Below are positions 35,918 to 42,469 of a DNA stretch of 64,000 nucleotides, piece by piece. Within the stretch, counting starts at the first letter, position 1. The number at the start of each line of letters is the position of its first letter. Origin of the DNA: Winogradskyella echinorum (GTDB taxonomy: Bacteria > Bacteroidota > Bacteroidia > Flavobacteriales > Flavobacteriaceae); the NCBI RefSeq assembly GCF_014297365.1, contig NZ_JACOQD010000002.1, forward strand, positions 310,001 to 374,000, in the 5' to 3' direction. A program made the translations under genes and the position numbers. The notes under the pieces are model-generated. The model was given only the letters and a program-made list of their open reading frames with translations. It did not search any database and was not told the origin of the DNA.

Positions 35918-36420
35918 CCCAATTTTGGATACATAAAATACTCTACAAGCTTGTATTTTAAGTTATTTTCTTCGTCAATAGAATAGGTTACAAAAATTTC
36001 ACCCCAATATTCACCATCAGTAAAGTTAGCAACGATCCATCTGTGGTTTAAGATCCTGATTTTATTAATTAATAATTTAGAATCAGTCATAGATACGTAA
36101 GGTACAATTGGATGCTCTTCACCTTCGTAATCATTCATTTTATATAATCCATCAATAATTGCAGGTATTAATTGATCTGTATTATAACCTTGAGCTTCAA
36201 AATAAGATAAAGCATCTTCATTACGGTCTATGTTAAAGTAATTAAGTTCAAAATTCTGATCCTCTAAAGCAGTTACTACCTTTTCATTTTCTGCAATTTT
36301 AGATTTAAATGTTTTTATATCTTCTTCATACTTATCTATTATACTTTTAGAATTCACGTATTGAAAGATAATTAACAACACTGAAAAAATAAATAAATAC
36401 ATAAAAATTCTACTTTTCAT
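35914..36420 (-). CDS. membrane-anchored hypothetical protein
   Basis: The protein has 168 residues: one N-terminal helix (about 5-22, 'IFMYLFIFSVLLIIFQYV'), a coiled coil (~28-58) and a soluble domain ending 'YKLVEYFMYPKLG'. It is a known conserved type in Flavobacteriaceae, sometimes called a hydrolase without support. I see no catalytic motif. It probably faces the periplasm. Confidence 0.75.
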   Translation of the reverse strand: MKSRIFMYLFIFSVLLIIFQYVNSKSIIDKYEEDIKTFKSKIAENEKVVTALEDQNFELNYFNIDRNEDALSYFEAQGYNTDQLIPAIIDGLYKMNDYEGEEHPIVPYVSMTDSKLLINKIRILNHRWIVANFTDGEYWGEIFVTYSIDEENNLKYKLVEYFMYPKLG

Positions 36421-36440
36421 CTGTTTGAAATTTTAATAGT

Positions 36441-36472
36441 TTAAAAAAAACGAAGAAACTAAAAATTTCTTC
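36441..36472 (-). terminator. terminator of the MBL-fold gene
   Basis: GAAGAAA (36452-36458) pairs with TTTCTTC (36466-36472); on the minus strand the stem is followed by GTTTTTTTT. It lies 77 bp after the MBL gene stop. Confidence 0.7.
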
Positions 36473-36548
36473 ACATTCAGGAATTCGCATAAAAAATTGA
36501 ATCATAATTCAGATTTTAATGATTAAATTTATTTATACTCATTTCATA

Positions 36549-37310
36549 TCATATAGTAATTTGTAAATTATCGTATGCTAAAAAAACGTTATCTGGTAAT
36601 TTTTGTTGTACATCGTCATGAAAGCCTAAATGATGACTAATATGAGTTAAATATGCGCGTTTAGGGTTTACCCGTTTAATAAATTTTAAAGCTTCTTCTA
36701 AATTAAAATGAGAAATATGTGGTTTTTCTCGTAATGCATTAACGACCAAAACATCAAGATTTTCAAGTTTCTCTACTTCTTCTTTTCTAACAGTTTTCAT
36801 ATCTGTTAAATAAGCAAAATCTTTAAATCGAAACCCAAATACTTGTAATTTATGGTGTAAACCATCAATTGGCATAACATCAAGGTTTCCAGCAGTAAAT
36901 GGTTCATTTTTAATTTCATGTGTAATTACCGTTGGTACACCAGGATATTTTTCTTCAGAAGTAAAAATATAATCAAAACGTTTTTCTAATGATTTAAAAA
37001 CACGCTTATGTGCATACAACGGAATATCCCCTTGTTTAAAGAAGAATGGCCTTATATCATCTAGACCCATGGTATGATCTGCATGTTCGTGAGTAAAAAT
37101 AATACCATCAATTTTAGTAACATTTGCTCGTAACATTTGTTGTCTAAAATCGGGTCCGCAGTCTACTACAAACGTATAATTATCCCACTCTACCAAAATA
37201 GATACACGCAACCTTTTATCTTTTGAGTTATTACTTAAACATACGGGATGATTGCTTCCTATTATTGGAATTCCTTGTGATGTACCTGTTCCTAAAAACG
37301 TTATTTTCAA
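36549..37310 (-). CDS. MBL-fold metallohydrolase (PhnP-like)
   Basis: The protein has 253 residues. It contains 'ITFLGTGTSQGIPIIGSNHPVC', the metal motif 'FTHEHADHTMGLDDIRPFF' (H-x-H-x-D-H), 'LTDMKTV' and a late His pair in 'YLTHISHHLGFHDD'. This is the PhnP-like phosphodiesterase branch of the RNase Z/MBL family, widespread and cytoplasmic. The terminator at 36441-36472 follows. It diverges from the split gene at 37401. Confidence 0.94.
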   Translation of the reverse strand: MKITFLGTGTSQGIPIIGSNHPVCLSNNSKDKRLRVSILVEWDNYTFVVDCGPDFRQQMLRANVTKIDGIIFTHEHADHTMGLDDIRPFFFKQGDIPLYAHKRVFKSLEKRFDYIFTSEEKYPGVPTVITHEIKNEPFTAGNLDVMPIDGLHHKLQVFGFRFKDFAYLTDMKTVRKEEVEKLENLDVLVVNALREKPHISHFNLEEALKFIKRVNPKRAYLTHISHHLGFHDDVQQKLPDNVFLAYDNLQITI

Positions 37311-37346
37311 GCCTATTTAGTTTGAAACAAAAATAAGGTTATTTTT

Positions 37347-37375
37347 TTGTTTGCAATACTAAAATAGTACCTTTG
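37347..37375 (+). promoter_or_regulatory. promoter with -33 TTTG and -7 TACCTTTG
   Basis: TACCTTTG at 37368-37375 matches TAnnTTTG, and a TTTG ends at 37349, 18 bp upstream, which fits the Bacteroidota -33/-7 spacing. It lies 26 bp before ATG 37401. Confidence 0.6.
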
Positions 37376-37400
37376 CTAAAACGATGTAAACCCATATTCT

Positions 37401-37670
37401 ATGAAGGACATAACGTATAAAGGCGACACGGAATTTGAAAATATTCCATCTCTTAAAGATAAAGCCTTACGTATTAATCTTAATGCGGATATCTATGGTA
37501 CTTTTGCCGAGATTGGTGCAGGACAAGAAACGGTTCGCCAATTTTTTAGAGCAGGAGGTGCTTCTGGTACCATTGCCAAAGCCATGTCTGCTTATGATAA
37601 GGATTTTAGTGATGCCATCTATGGAATTGAAGATGATAAGCGTTATGTAACTGAAGCTAGACTTCGTTAA
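37401..37670 (+). CDS. 5' part of a conserved protein interrupted by an in-frame TAA
   Basis: The 89-residue frame ('MKDITYKGDTEFENIPSL', ending 'DDKRYVTEARLR') is the N-terminal part of a ~484-residue protein conserved across Flavobacteriia; database copies are often mislabelled TonB-dependent receptor. Full-length relatives I recall continue 'EARLKKML' without a break, with Lys where this copy has TAA. The next codon is ATG of the 394-residue frame, in the same frame. It has a good promoter at 37347-37375 and no signal peptide, so it is cytoplasmic. The function is not known. Confidence 0.75.
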   Translation: MKDITYKGDTEFENIPSLKDKALRINLNADIYGTFAEIGAGQETVRQFFRAGGASGTIAKAMSAYDKDFSDAIYGIEDDKRYVTEARLR

Positions 37671-38855
37671 ATGTTGAATCACGAAGTTGGTTTAATGGAA
37701 GAACGTATTACAAGAGATAATCATCCTAATAAAATATTTTTCTCCTATGCAAATACAGTTGCTACAATTGATTTTGCTAAAAAATATAAAGGTCATGGTT
37801 GGGTTGGAATAAAATATCAAGTGGCTCCAGACCAAGAATATAACGACATTGTTCTTCATATTCGTTTTAAAGAAACTGATGCTCGTTTACAACAAGAAAC
37901 GCTTGGTAAATTAGGGACTAATCTAATTTACGGAGCATTTTATAAATACAATCAGCCACGTAAATTATTACGTTATTTATACGATCATTTAGATAAAGAT
38001 CAATTAGAAATTGATACTATTAATTTTTCTGGTCCTGTTTTTAAAGATGTAGATAACCGTTTAATGAGTTTACAACTGGTAAAAAATGGCATGACGGATG
38101 CTGTAATGTTTGCTCCAGATGGAAACAATGTTTTACCTGCGCGTGTACTTTACAAAAAAAATATTCTAGCACTTAGAGGTAGTTTTAGACCTGTTACTAA
38201 GGTTAATATGGATATGTTTCAAAAGTCTTACGACATGTTCATTAAAGAGAATAAAGTTGATAAAGATAAAACGCAGGTTATATTTGAAATCACACTTTCT
38301 AACTTAAGAGCCGAAGGTAAAATTGATGAGCAAGATTTTATGGATCGTGCTAAATTATTATGTTCGTTAGGGCAAACTGTACTGATATCTAATTTCCAAG
38401 AGTATTATAAACTCGTTGAGTATTTCTCTCAATATTCTAGAGCTAGAATGGGCTTAGCGATGGGAGTAAATAATTTGGTTGACATTTTTGATGAAAAATA
38501 TTACCGTCATTTAAGTGGTGGAATTTTAGAAGCCTTTGGTAAATTATTCTATAAGGATTTACGAGTTTATCTTTATCCTATGCAAAATGACGATGGCAGC
38601 TTAACCAATAGCGAAAACCTAAAAGTACATCCTCGTATGAAAGAACTTTACAAGTTCTTTAAATATAACGGTAAAGTTGTTGATATTACTGATTTTGACA
38701 CCTCTAACTTATCTGTTTTCTCAAGAACAGTCTTAAAAATGATTGCAAATGGTGAAAACGGTTGGGAAGAAATGCTTCCAGAAGGTGTAGCCAAATTAAT
38801 TAAAGAAAAAAGCTTATTTGGTTGTGAGTCTGAAGAAATATTGCATAAAAACTAA
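37671..38855 (+). CDS. 3' part of the same conserved protein, restarting at ATG
   Basis: The 394-residue frame starts at the ATG that follows TAA 37668-37670 with no gap. It contains long conserved stretches such as 'HVGLMEER'-like 'HEVGLMEERITRDN', 'LRYLYDHLDKDQLEIDTINF', 'NLRAEGKIDEQDFMDRAKLL' and 'HPRMKELYKFFKYNGKVVDI'. The sequence is intact to its terminator at 38875-38910, so the break is a single nonsense codon. The pieces could be joined by UAAAUG restart, or made as two chains. No TonB-box, plug or barrel is present, contrary to a common database label. Confidence 0.8.
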   Translation: MLNHEVGLMEERITRDNHPNKIFFSYANTVATIDFAKKYKGHGWVGIKYQVAPDQEYNDIVLHIRFKETDARLQQETLGKLGTNLIYGAFYKYNQPRKLLRYLYDHLDKDQLEIDTINFSGPVFKDVDNRLMSLQLVKNGMTDAVMFAPDGNNVLPARVLYKKNILALRGSFRPVTKVNMDMFQKSYDMFIKENKVDKDKTQVIFEITLSNLRAEGKIDEQDFMDRAKLLCSLGQTVLISNFQEYYKLVEYFSQYSRARMGLAMGVNNLVDIFDEKYYRHLSGGILEAFGKLFYKDLRVYLYPMQNDDGSLTNSENLKVHPRMKELYKFFKYNGKVVDITDFDTSNLSVFSRTVLKMIANGENGWEEMLPEGVAKLIKEKSLFGCESEEILHKN

Positions 38856-38874
38856 CTTTAATTATTTAAAAATT

Positions 38875-38910
38875 AAAAAAAGCGTATTGAAGTTTCAATA
38901 CGCTTTTTTT
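38875..38910. terminator. bidirectional terminator
   Basis: AGCGTATTGAA (38881-38891) pairs with TTCAATACGCT (38894-38904), with an A run before and T run after, so it can end both the split gene and the convergent lipoprotein gene at 38929. Confidence 0.88.
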
Positions 38911-38928
38911 GTCCTATATATAAGGTAA

Positions 38929-39330
38929 TTATTGCTTTTGATATTTAACTTTACAAGGTTCTATACAAGGAAAATTTACAATAAGTTTATCACCATTTAT
39001 TACAAAAGCGTAATTCCAATTAGGTATACTATTTTCACAATTATCTGGTGTTATTGTAAATTCAATTTCAGAGTAAATACCAGTTGAAGGAGAATTAGTT
39101 TCATCTAACATATTACAAAAATCACCATTGGCAGTAAATGTTCCATCGCTTAAAAATGTAATAATAAAATCACTTTCAACTGAATTAAATGATCCGCTAC
39201 CATTTCCTGGGTCAGATAATAATTCAATCAACCTCCAATCACCTATTAACTCAGCATCATCTGAATTTGAGTCATCACTATTACAACACACCAATAGAAT
39301 GCATATTAATATAAAAGATAACTTTTTCAT
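38929..39330 (-). CDS. lipocalin-like lipoprotein
   Basis: The protein has 133 residues with a lipoprotein signal 'ILICILLVCCNSDD'. The mature part begins with the Asp/Ser-rich spacer common in flavobacterial lipoproteins and then 'ELIGDWRLIELLSDP', 'ITFLSDGTFTANGDFC' and 'IEFTITPDNCENS', the strand pattern of lipocalin_4-type domains. Four Cys in the mature domain could form two disulphides. Ligand unknown. Confidence 0.82.
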   Translation of the reverse strand: MKKLSFILICILLVCCNSDDSNSDDAELIGDWRLIELLSDPGNGSGSFNSVESDFIITFLSDGTFTANGDFCNMLDETNSPSTGIYSEIEFTITPDNCENSIPNWNYAFVINGDKLIVNFPCIEPCKVKYQKQ

Positions 39331-39411
39331 ACTATCATTTTATTAATAGATGTAAACTTTATCCAAAGGTTGCGTTTATCATCAATGTTTTTCTTTACTT
39401 ATTAGAACAAT

Positions 39412-39867
39412 TTAAGAATCCAAAATTTGGTCAGCATGTGCCTTAGTTTTTACTTTTGAAATCACATCTGCTATTACACCATTCTCATCAATAACAAAGG
39501 TGGTTCTATGAATACCGTCATACTCTTTTCCCATAAATTTCTTAGGTCCCCAAACACCGAACGCTTCAATAACTGATTTATCCTCATCTGCTAGCAATGG
39601 ATATTGAAAACCGTATTTATTTTTAAAATTAGATTGGCGTTTAGCGCTATCTGCACTTACACCTAATATCTCATAACCTTGAGATTGAAAACGCTCAAAA
39701 TTATCATTAAGATTACAAGCTTCTGCTGTACAACCTGGTGTACTAGCCTTTGGATAAAAGAAAACTACTAATTTCTTTCCTTTATAATCCGATAATGAGA
39801 CTGTATTTCCTTGTTCATCTTTTGCTGAAAAATCTGGTGCCTTATCACCTACTTTTAAATGCATCAT
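39412..39867 (-). CDS. bcp: thioredoxin-dependent thiol peroxidase (Bcp)
   Basis: The protein has 151 residues of the PrxQ/BCP peroxiredoxin family. It shows 'LKVGDKAPDFSAKDEQGN', 'KLVVFFYPKASTPGCTAEACNLND' with peroxidatic Cys (P-x-x-x-T-P-G-C) and a resolving Cys five residues later, and 'YGFQYPLLADED'. It reduces peroxides in the cytoplasm with thioredoxin. ATG 39867 or the next ATG 39864 are equally possible starts. It diverges from nth with a 45-bp gap. Confidence 0.96.
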   Translation of the reverse strand: MMHLKVGDKAPDFSAKDEQGNTVSLSDYKGKKLVVFFYPKASTPGCTAEACNLNDNFERFQSQGYEILGVSADSAKRQSNFKNKYGFQYPLLADEDKSVIEAFGVWGPKKFMGKEYDGIHRTTFVIDENGVIADVISKVKTKAHADQILDS

Positions 39868-39873
39868 ATTGTG

Positions 39874-39881
39874 TAAATTTG
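39874..39881 (+). promoter_or_regulatory. -7 box TAAATTTG for nth
   Basis: TAAATTTG matches TAnnTTTG and lies 32 bp before ATG 39913. Confidence 0.45.
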
Positions 39882-39912
39882 TATTAAATGTCTATTTACG
39901 TAAAAATACAAA

Positions 39913-40569
39913 ATGACAAAACAAGAAAAAGTTAATTTCGTTATAAATACATTATATAAATTATATCCCGAAATTCCGATTCCTTTAGACCACAAAGACC
40001 CATATACACTGCTAATTGCTGTGCTAATGTCTGCTCAAAGTACAGATGTACGTGTTAATCAAATTACACCTTTGTTATTTGAACGTGCAGATAATCCGTA
40101 TGATATGATTAAGCTTAGTGTTGACGAAATTAGAGACATTATAAAACCTGTGGGCTTATCTCCTATGAAAAGTAAAGGTATCCATGGTTTATCTCATATT
40201 TTAATTGATAAACATAATGGCAAAGTCCCTCAATCTTATGAGGAATTAGAAGAATTACCAGCTGTTGGGCATAAAACAGCAGCAGTAGTATTGTCTCAAG
40301 CTTTCGGAATTCCTGCGTTTCCTGTAGATACGCATATTCATCGTTTAATGTATCGTTGGAATTTAACGAATGGTAAAAATGTAGTGCAAACCGAAAAAGA
40401 TGCTAAACGTCTATTCCCAAAAGAACTTTGGAATGATCTTCACCTTCAAATTATATGGTATGGCAGACAATACTCACCAGCTCGTGGTTGGGATTTAGAA
40501 AAGGATATAATTACCAAAACAATTGGTAGAAAGTCGGTTTTGGATGCCTATTATAAAAATAAGAAATAA
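39913..40569 (+). CDS. nth: endonuclease III homologue lacking the Fe-S cluster
   Basis: The protein has 218 residues. The helix-hairpin-helix 'LEELPAVGHKTAAVVLSQAF' has the catalytic Lys, and 'FPVDTHIHRLMYRW' the catalytic Asp, so base excision activity for oxidised pyrimidines is expected. The C-terminus 'YGRQYSPARGWDLEKDIITK' lacks the four Cys (C-x6-C-x2-C-x5-C) that hold the 4Fe-4S cluster in E. coli Nth. This is a known Bacteroidota variant to my recollection. It is divergent from bcp. Confidence 0.9.
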   Translation: MTKQEKVNFVINTLYKLYPEIPIPLDHKDPYTLLIAVLMSAQSTDVRVNQITPLLFERADNPYDMIKLSVDEIRDIIKPVGLSPMKSKGIHGLSHILIDKHNGKVPQSYEELEELPAVGHKTAAVVLSQAFGIPAFPVDTHIHRLMYRWNLTNGKNVVQTEKDAKRLFPKELWNDLHLQIIWYGRQYSPARGWDLEKDIITKTIGRKSVLDAYYKNKK

Positions 40570-40580
40570 TAGCGTTAAGG

Positions 40581-40650
40581 CTGTCACATCGAGCGTAGTC
40601 GAGATGTTGTAAAATTTTAATAGTTTCTCGATGATGCTCAAAATGACAAA
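40581..40650. repeat. REP-like inverted pair, second family
   Basis: TGTCACATCGAGCGTAGTCG (40582-40601) and TTTCTCGATGATGCTC (40624-40639) then AAAATGACA form an inverted pair bounded by TGTCA and TGACA. It fills the gap between nth and the lipoprotein gene. Confidence 0.6.
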
Positions 40651-40703
40651 AAAATAAGCCAAATGGTATAATTGTTGATGCCTATTGAGGAAACTATCAA
40701 TCA

Positions 40704-41255
40704 ATGAAAAATTTCCTCCTAGCTCTAATTTGCATTACAATAACCTCTTGTATTCCGTATAAAATTGCACCCAAGTTTAAAAATGAAGATTACAAAGTAA
40801 TTAAAGCAAAAAAGTTTCAGCGAAAATTACCAAGAGAAACATCGTTCATTTTTAAAGACCCAAAAAATGCCGATGAATTCTATCATTACATCAATAAAAA
40901 ATATAATTTAAACCATAAAGATGTTGGGTTAAATACGCCTTTTAAAATAGAAGGTAAATCTTTTTATTTATCGTACAGAGAAGTAGAACGGACCGATGAA
41001 AAATTAATACTACCATTGGCACTCATTGACCTAAGACGCAGCAGTAATGGAAATGATCCTTTATTTGAAGGGAATTATTCTACTCGTAAAGGACATTGGT
41101 ATCTTATCTTAACGGTATATGATGAGGACATAAAGAATTGCTTAATTGGTAAACACCCTATGAAAGCCAAAGTGCTTCAATACCTAAAAGATTTAAAGCA
41201 AGAATACCTTACTACACAAAATTACGAGGAACTCTTATTAACAAAGAAATCCTGA
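40704..41255 (+). CDS. hypothetical lipoprotein
   Basis: The protein has 183 residues with a lipoprotein signal peptide ('FLLALICITITSCIPY'). The rest is basic and not recognised; 'GLNTPFKIEGKSFYLSYREVERT' and 'TRKGHWYLILTVYDEDIKN' look beta-rich. A terminator stem begins inside the last codons (41246) and includes the TGA stop. Function unknown; typical of Flavobacteriaceae. Confidence 0.75.
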   Translation: MKNFLLALICITITSCIPYKIAPKFKNEDYKVIKAKKFQRKLPRETSFIFKDPKNADEFYHYINKKYNLNHKDVGLNTPFKIEGKSFYLSYREVERTDEKLILPLALIDLRRSSNGNDPLFEGNYSTRKGHWYLILTVYDEDIKNCLIGKHPMKAKVLQYLKDLKQEYLTTQNYEELLLTKKS

Positions 41256-41278
41256 TGAATTAACACCAGGATTTCTTT
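41246..41278. terminator. bidirectional terminator overlapping a stop codon
   Basis: GAAATCCTG (41246-41254) pairs with CAGGATTTC (41267-41275), followed by TTTTC. The stem includes the stop codon of the lipoprotein gene and lies 7 bp from the end of the small minus-strand gene at 41285. Confidence 0.8.
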
Positions 41279-41284
41279 TCCTAC

Positions 41285-41428
41285 TTAATTTAGAAGTGCT
41301 TCAAACTTCATTTTATTATAATTTATAACACTTAAAGCCTTTGAGTAATTCAAAAGGAAACTCACGGTTTCATCTTTTGGTTTTAGGTTATCGTTTTTTG
41401 GGGAAGCGTTAGAGTAAATTTTTGCCAT
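41285..41428 (-). CDS. small conserved flavobacterial peptide, 47 aa
   Basis: ATG 41428 to TAA 41285 encodes 47 residues opening MAKIYSNASPKNDNLKPKDE and containing 'VSFLLNYSKALSVINYNKMKFEAL'. Short proteins with the 'FLLxYSKAL...KMKFE' pattern recur in Bacteroidota genomes. No signal peptide or membrane helix. It has a terminator 7 bp after its stop, which supports a real transcript. Function unknown. Confidence 0.55.
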   Translation of the reverse strand: MAKIYSNASPKNDNLKPKDETVSFLLNYSKALSVINYNKMKFEALLN

Positions 41429-41651
41429 ATTAGTTATTTATGTTTATTTATATGACTAAAACGCAACTCAAAACACTTTATTGTATAGTTATACTAATTC
41501 AACGTCAAAATAACAGATTAAATCAGTTTCTTTTTCCTTTTTAGTTCAACATAAAATTTAACCATAATTATGACTATGCTGAAATTTTCTATATTCTAAA
41601 AAGAAAAAATAATTCAAATTTATTATCTATCATTTTAAAATTGAATTGGTA

Positions 41652-42236
41652 TTAATTCGTTAAAACGATATTATTTTGTTCTATAACTTTTCTCATATTA
41701 ATGAGCGCATAACGCATTCGTCCTAATGCAGTATTAATGCTAACACCAGTACGCTCAGATATTTCTTTAAAACTCATATCTTGGTACATGCGCATTACTA
41801 AAACTTGCTTTTGGTCTTCTGGTAACTCTTCAATGACGCGGCGTACATCAGATTCTACCTGGTCCTTAATCATGCTTTTTTCAGCATTTAAGCTAGAATC
41901 ACTTAGCACAGAAAAAATACTGAATTCACCTGCATTATCAAATTTAGGCATACGACTGTTCTTTCTAAAATGATCTATAACTAGGTTGTGCGCAATACGC
42001 ATAACCCAAGGCAAAAATTTACCTTCTTCATTATATTTACCTCGTTTTAAGGTTCTAATCACTTTAATAAAGGTATCCTGAAAAACATCTTCAGTGATAT
42101 CTCTATCGTAAACTTTAGAATAAATAAAGCTGTAGATTTTTTGCTTGTGTCTTCCTATTAATATAGAAAGTGCATTTTCATCTCCTTTAATGTAGTTGCT
42201 GACCAACTCTGCGTCTTGGATAAGTTCTGTTTTCAT
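41652..42236 (-). CDS. ECF sigma factor
   Basis: ATG 42236 (MKTELIQDAELVSNYIKGDE) is preferred over 42275, which adds Leu-rich residues unlike the family. The 194-residue protein has region 2 'ILIGRHKQKIYSFIYSKVYDRDITEDVFQDTFIKV' and region 4 'LPEDQKQVLVMRMYQDMSFKEISERTGVSINTALGRMRYALINM'. The family directs RNA polymerase to stress or housekeeping genes. No anti-sigma gene is beside it. It diverges from uvrA; the 223-bp gap (41429-41651) downstream shows no further gene. Confidence 0.93.
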   Translation of the reverse strand: MKTELIQDAELVSNYIKGDENALSILIGRHKQKIYSFIYSKVYDRDITEDVFQDTFIKVIRTLKRGKYNEEGKFLPWVMRIAHNLVIDHFRKNSRMPKFDNAGEFSIFSVLSDSSLNAEKSMIKDQVESDVRRVIEELPEDQKQVLVMRMYQDMSFKEISERTGVSINTALGRMRYALINMRKVIEQNNIVLTN

Positions 42237-42436
42237 AATATTACTCTTAGTAGTAAGAAGCAAGCTTCTTAACAAGGGGTTAAAGTTTTCTAAAGTAATA
42301 TTATGCTATACGCAGATGTGTTTTAAATGATTATGTGGTAAATATAACAACAATCATTCCGAAAAAACAAAAAAAAATAGGAAAATTTAACATTTTATCG
42401 GATAAAGCGCTCCTTTTATAGATAAAATAGTTGTAG

Positions 42437-42444
42437 TATCTTTG
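42437..42444 (+). promoter_or_regulatory. -7 box TATCTTTG for uvrA
   Basis: TATCTTTG matches TAnnTTTG exactly and lies 25 bp before the uvrA ATG. Confidence 0.6.
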
Positions 42445-42469
42445 CAAACTTAGATACCGAAAATAACCT

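Noticed and set aside
37435..37650. Overlapping plus- and minus-strand frames in the split gene (37435-37650, 37467-37682)
   Set aside because: They are shadows; only the frame of 37401-37670 continues into the conserved protein.
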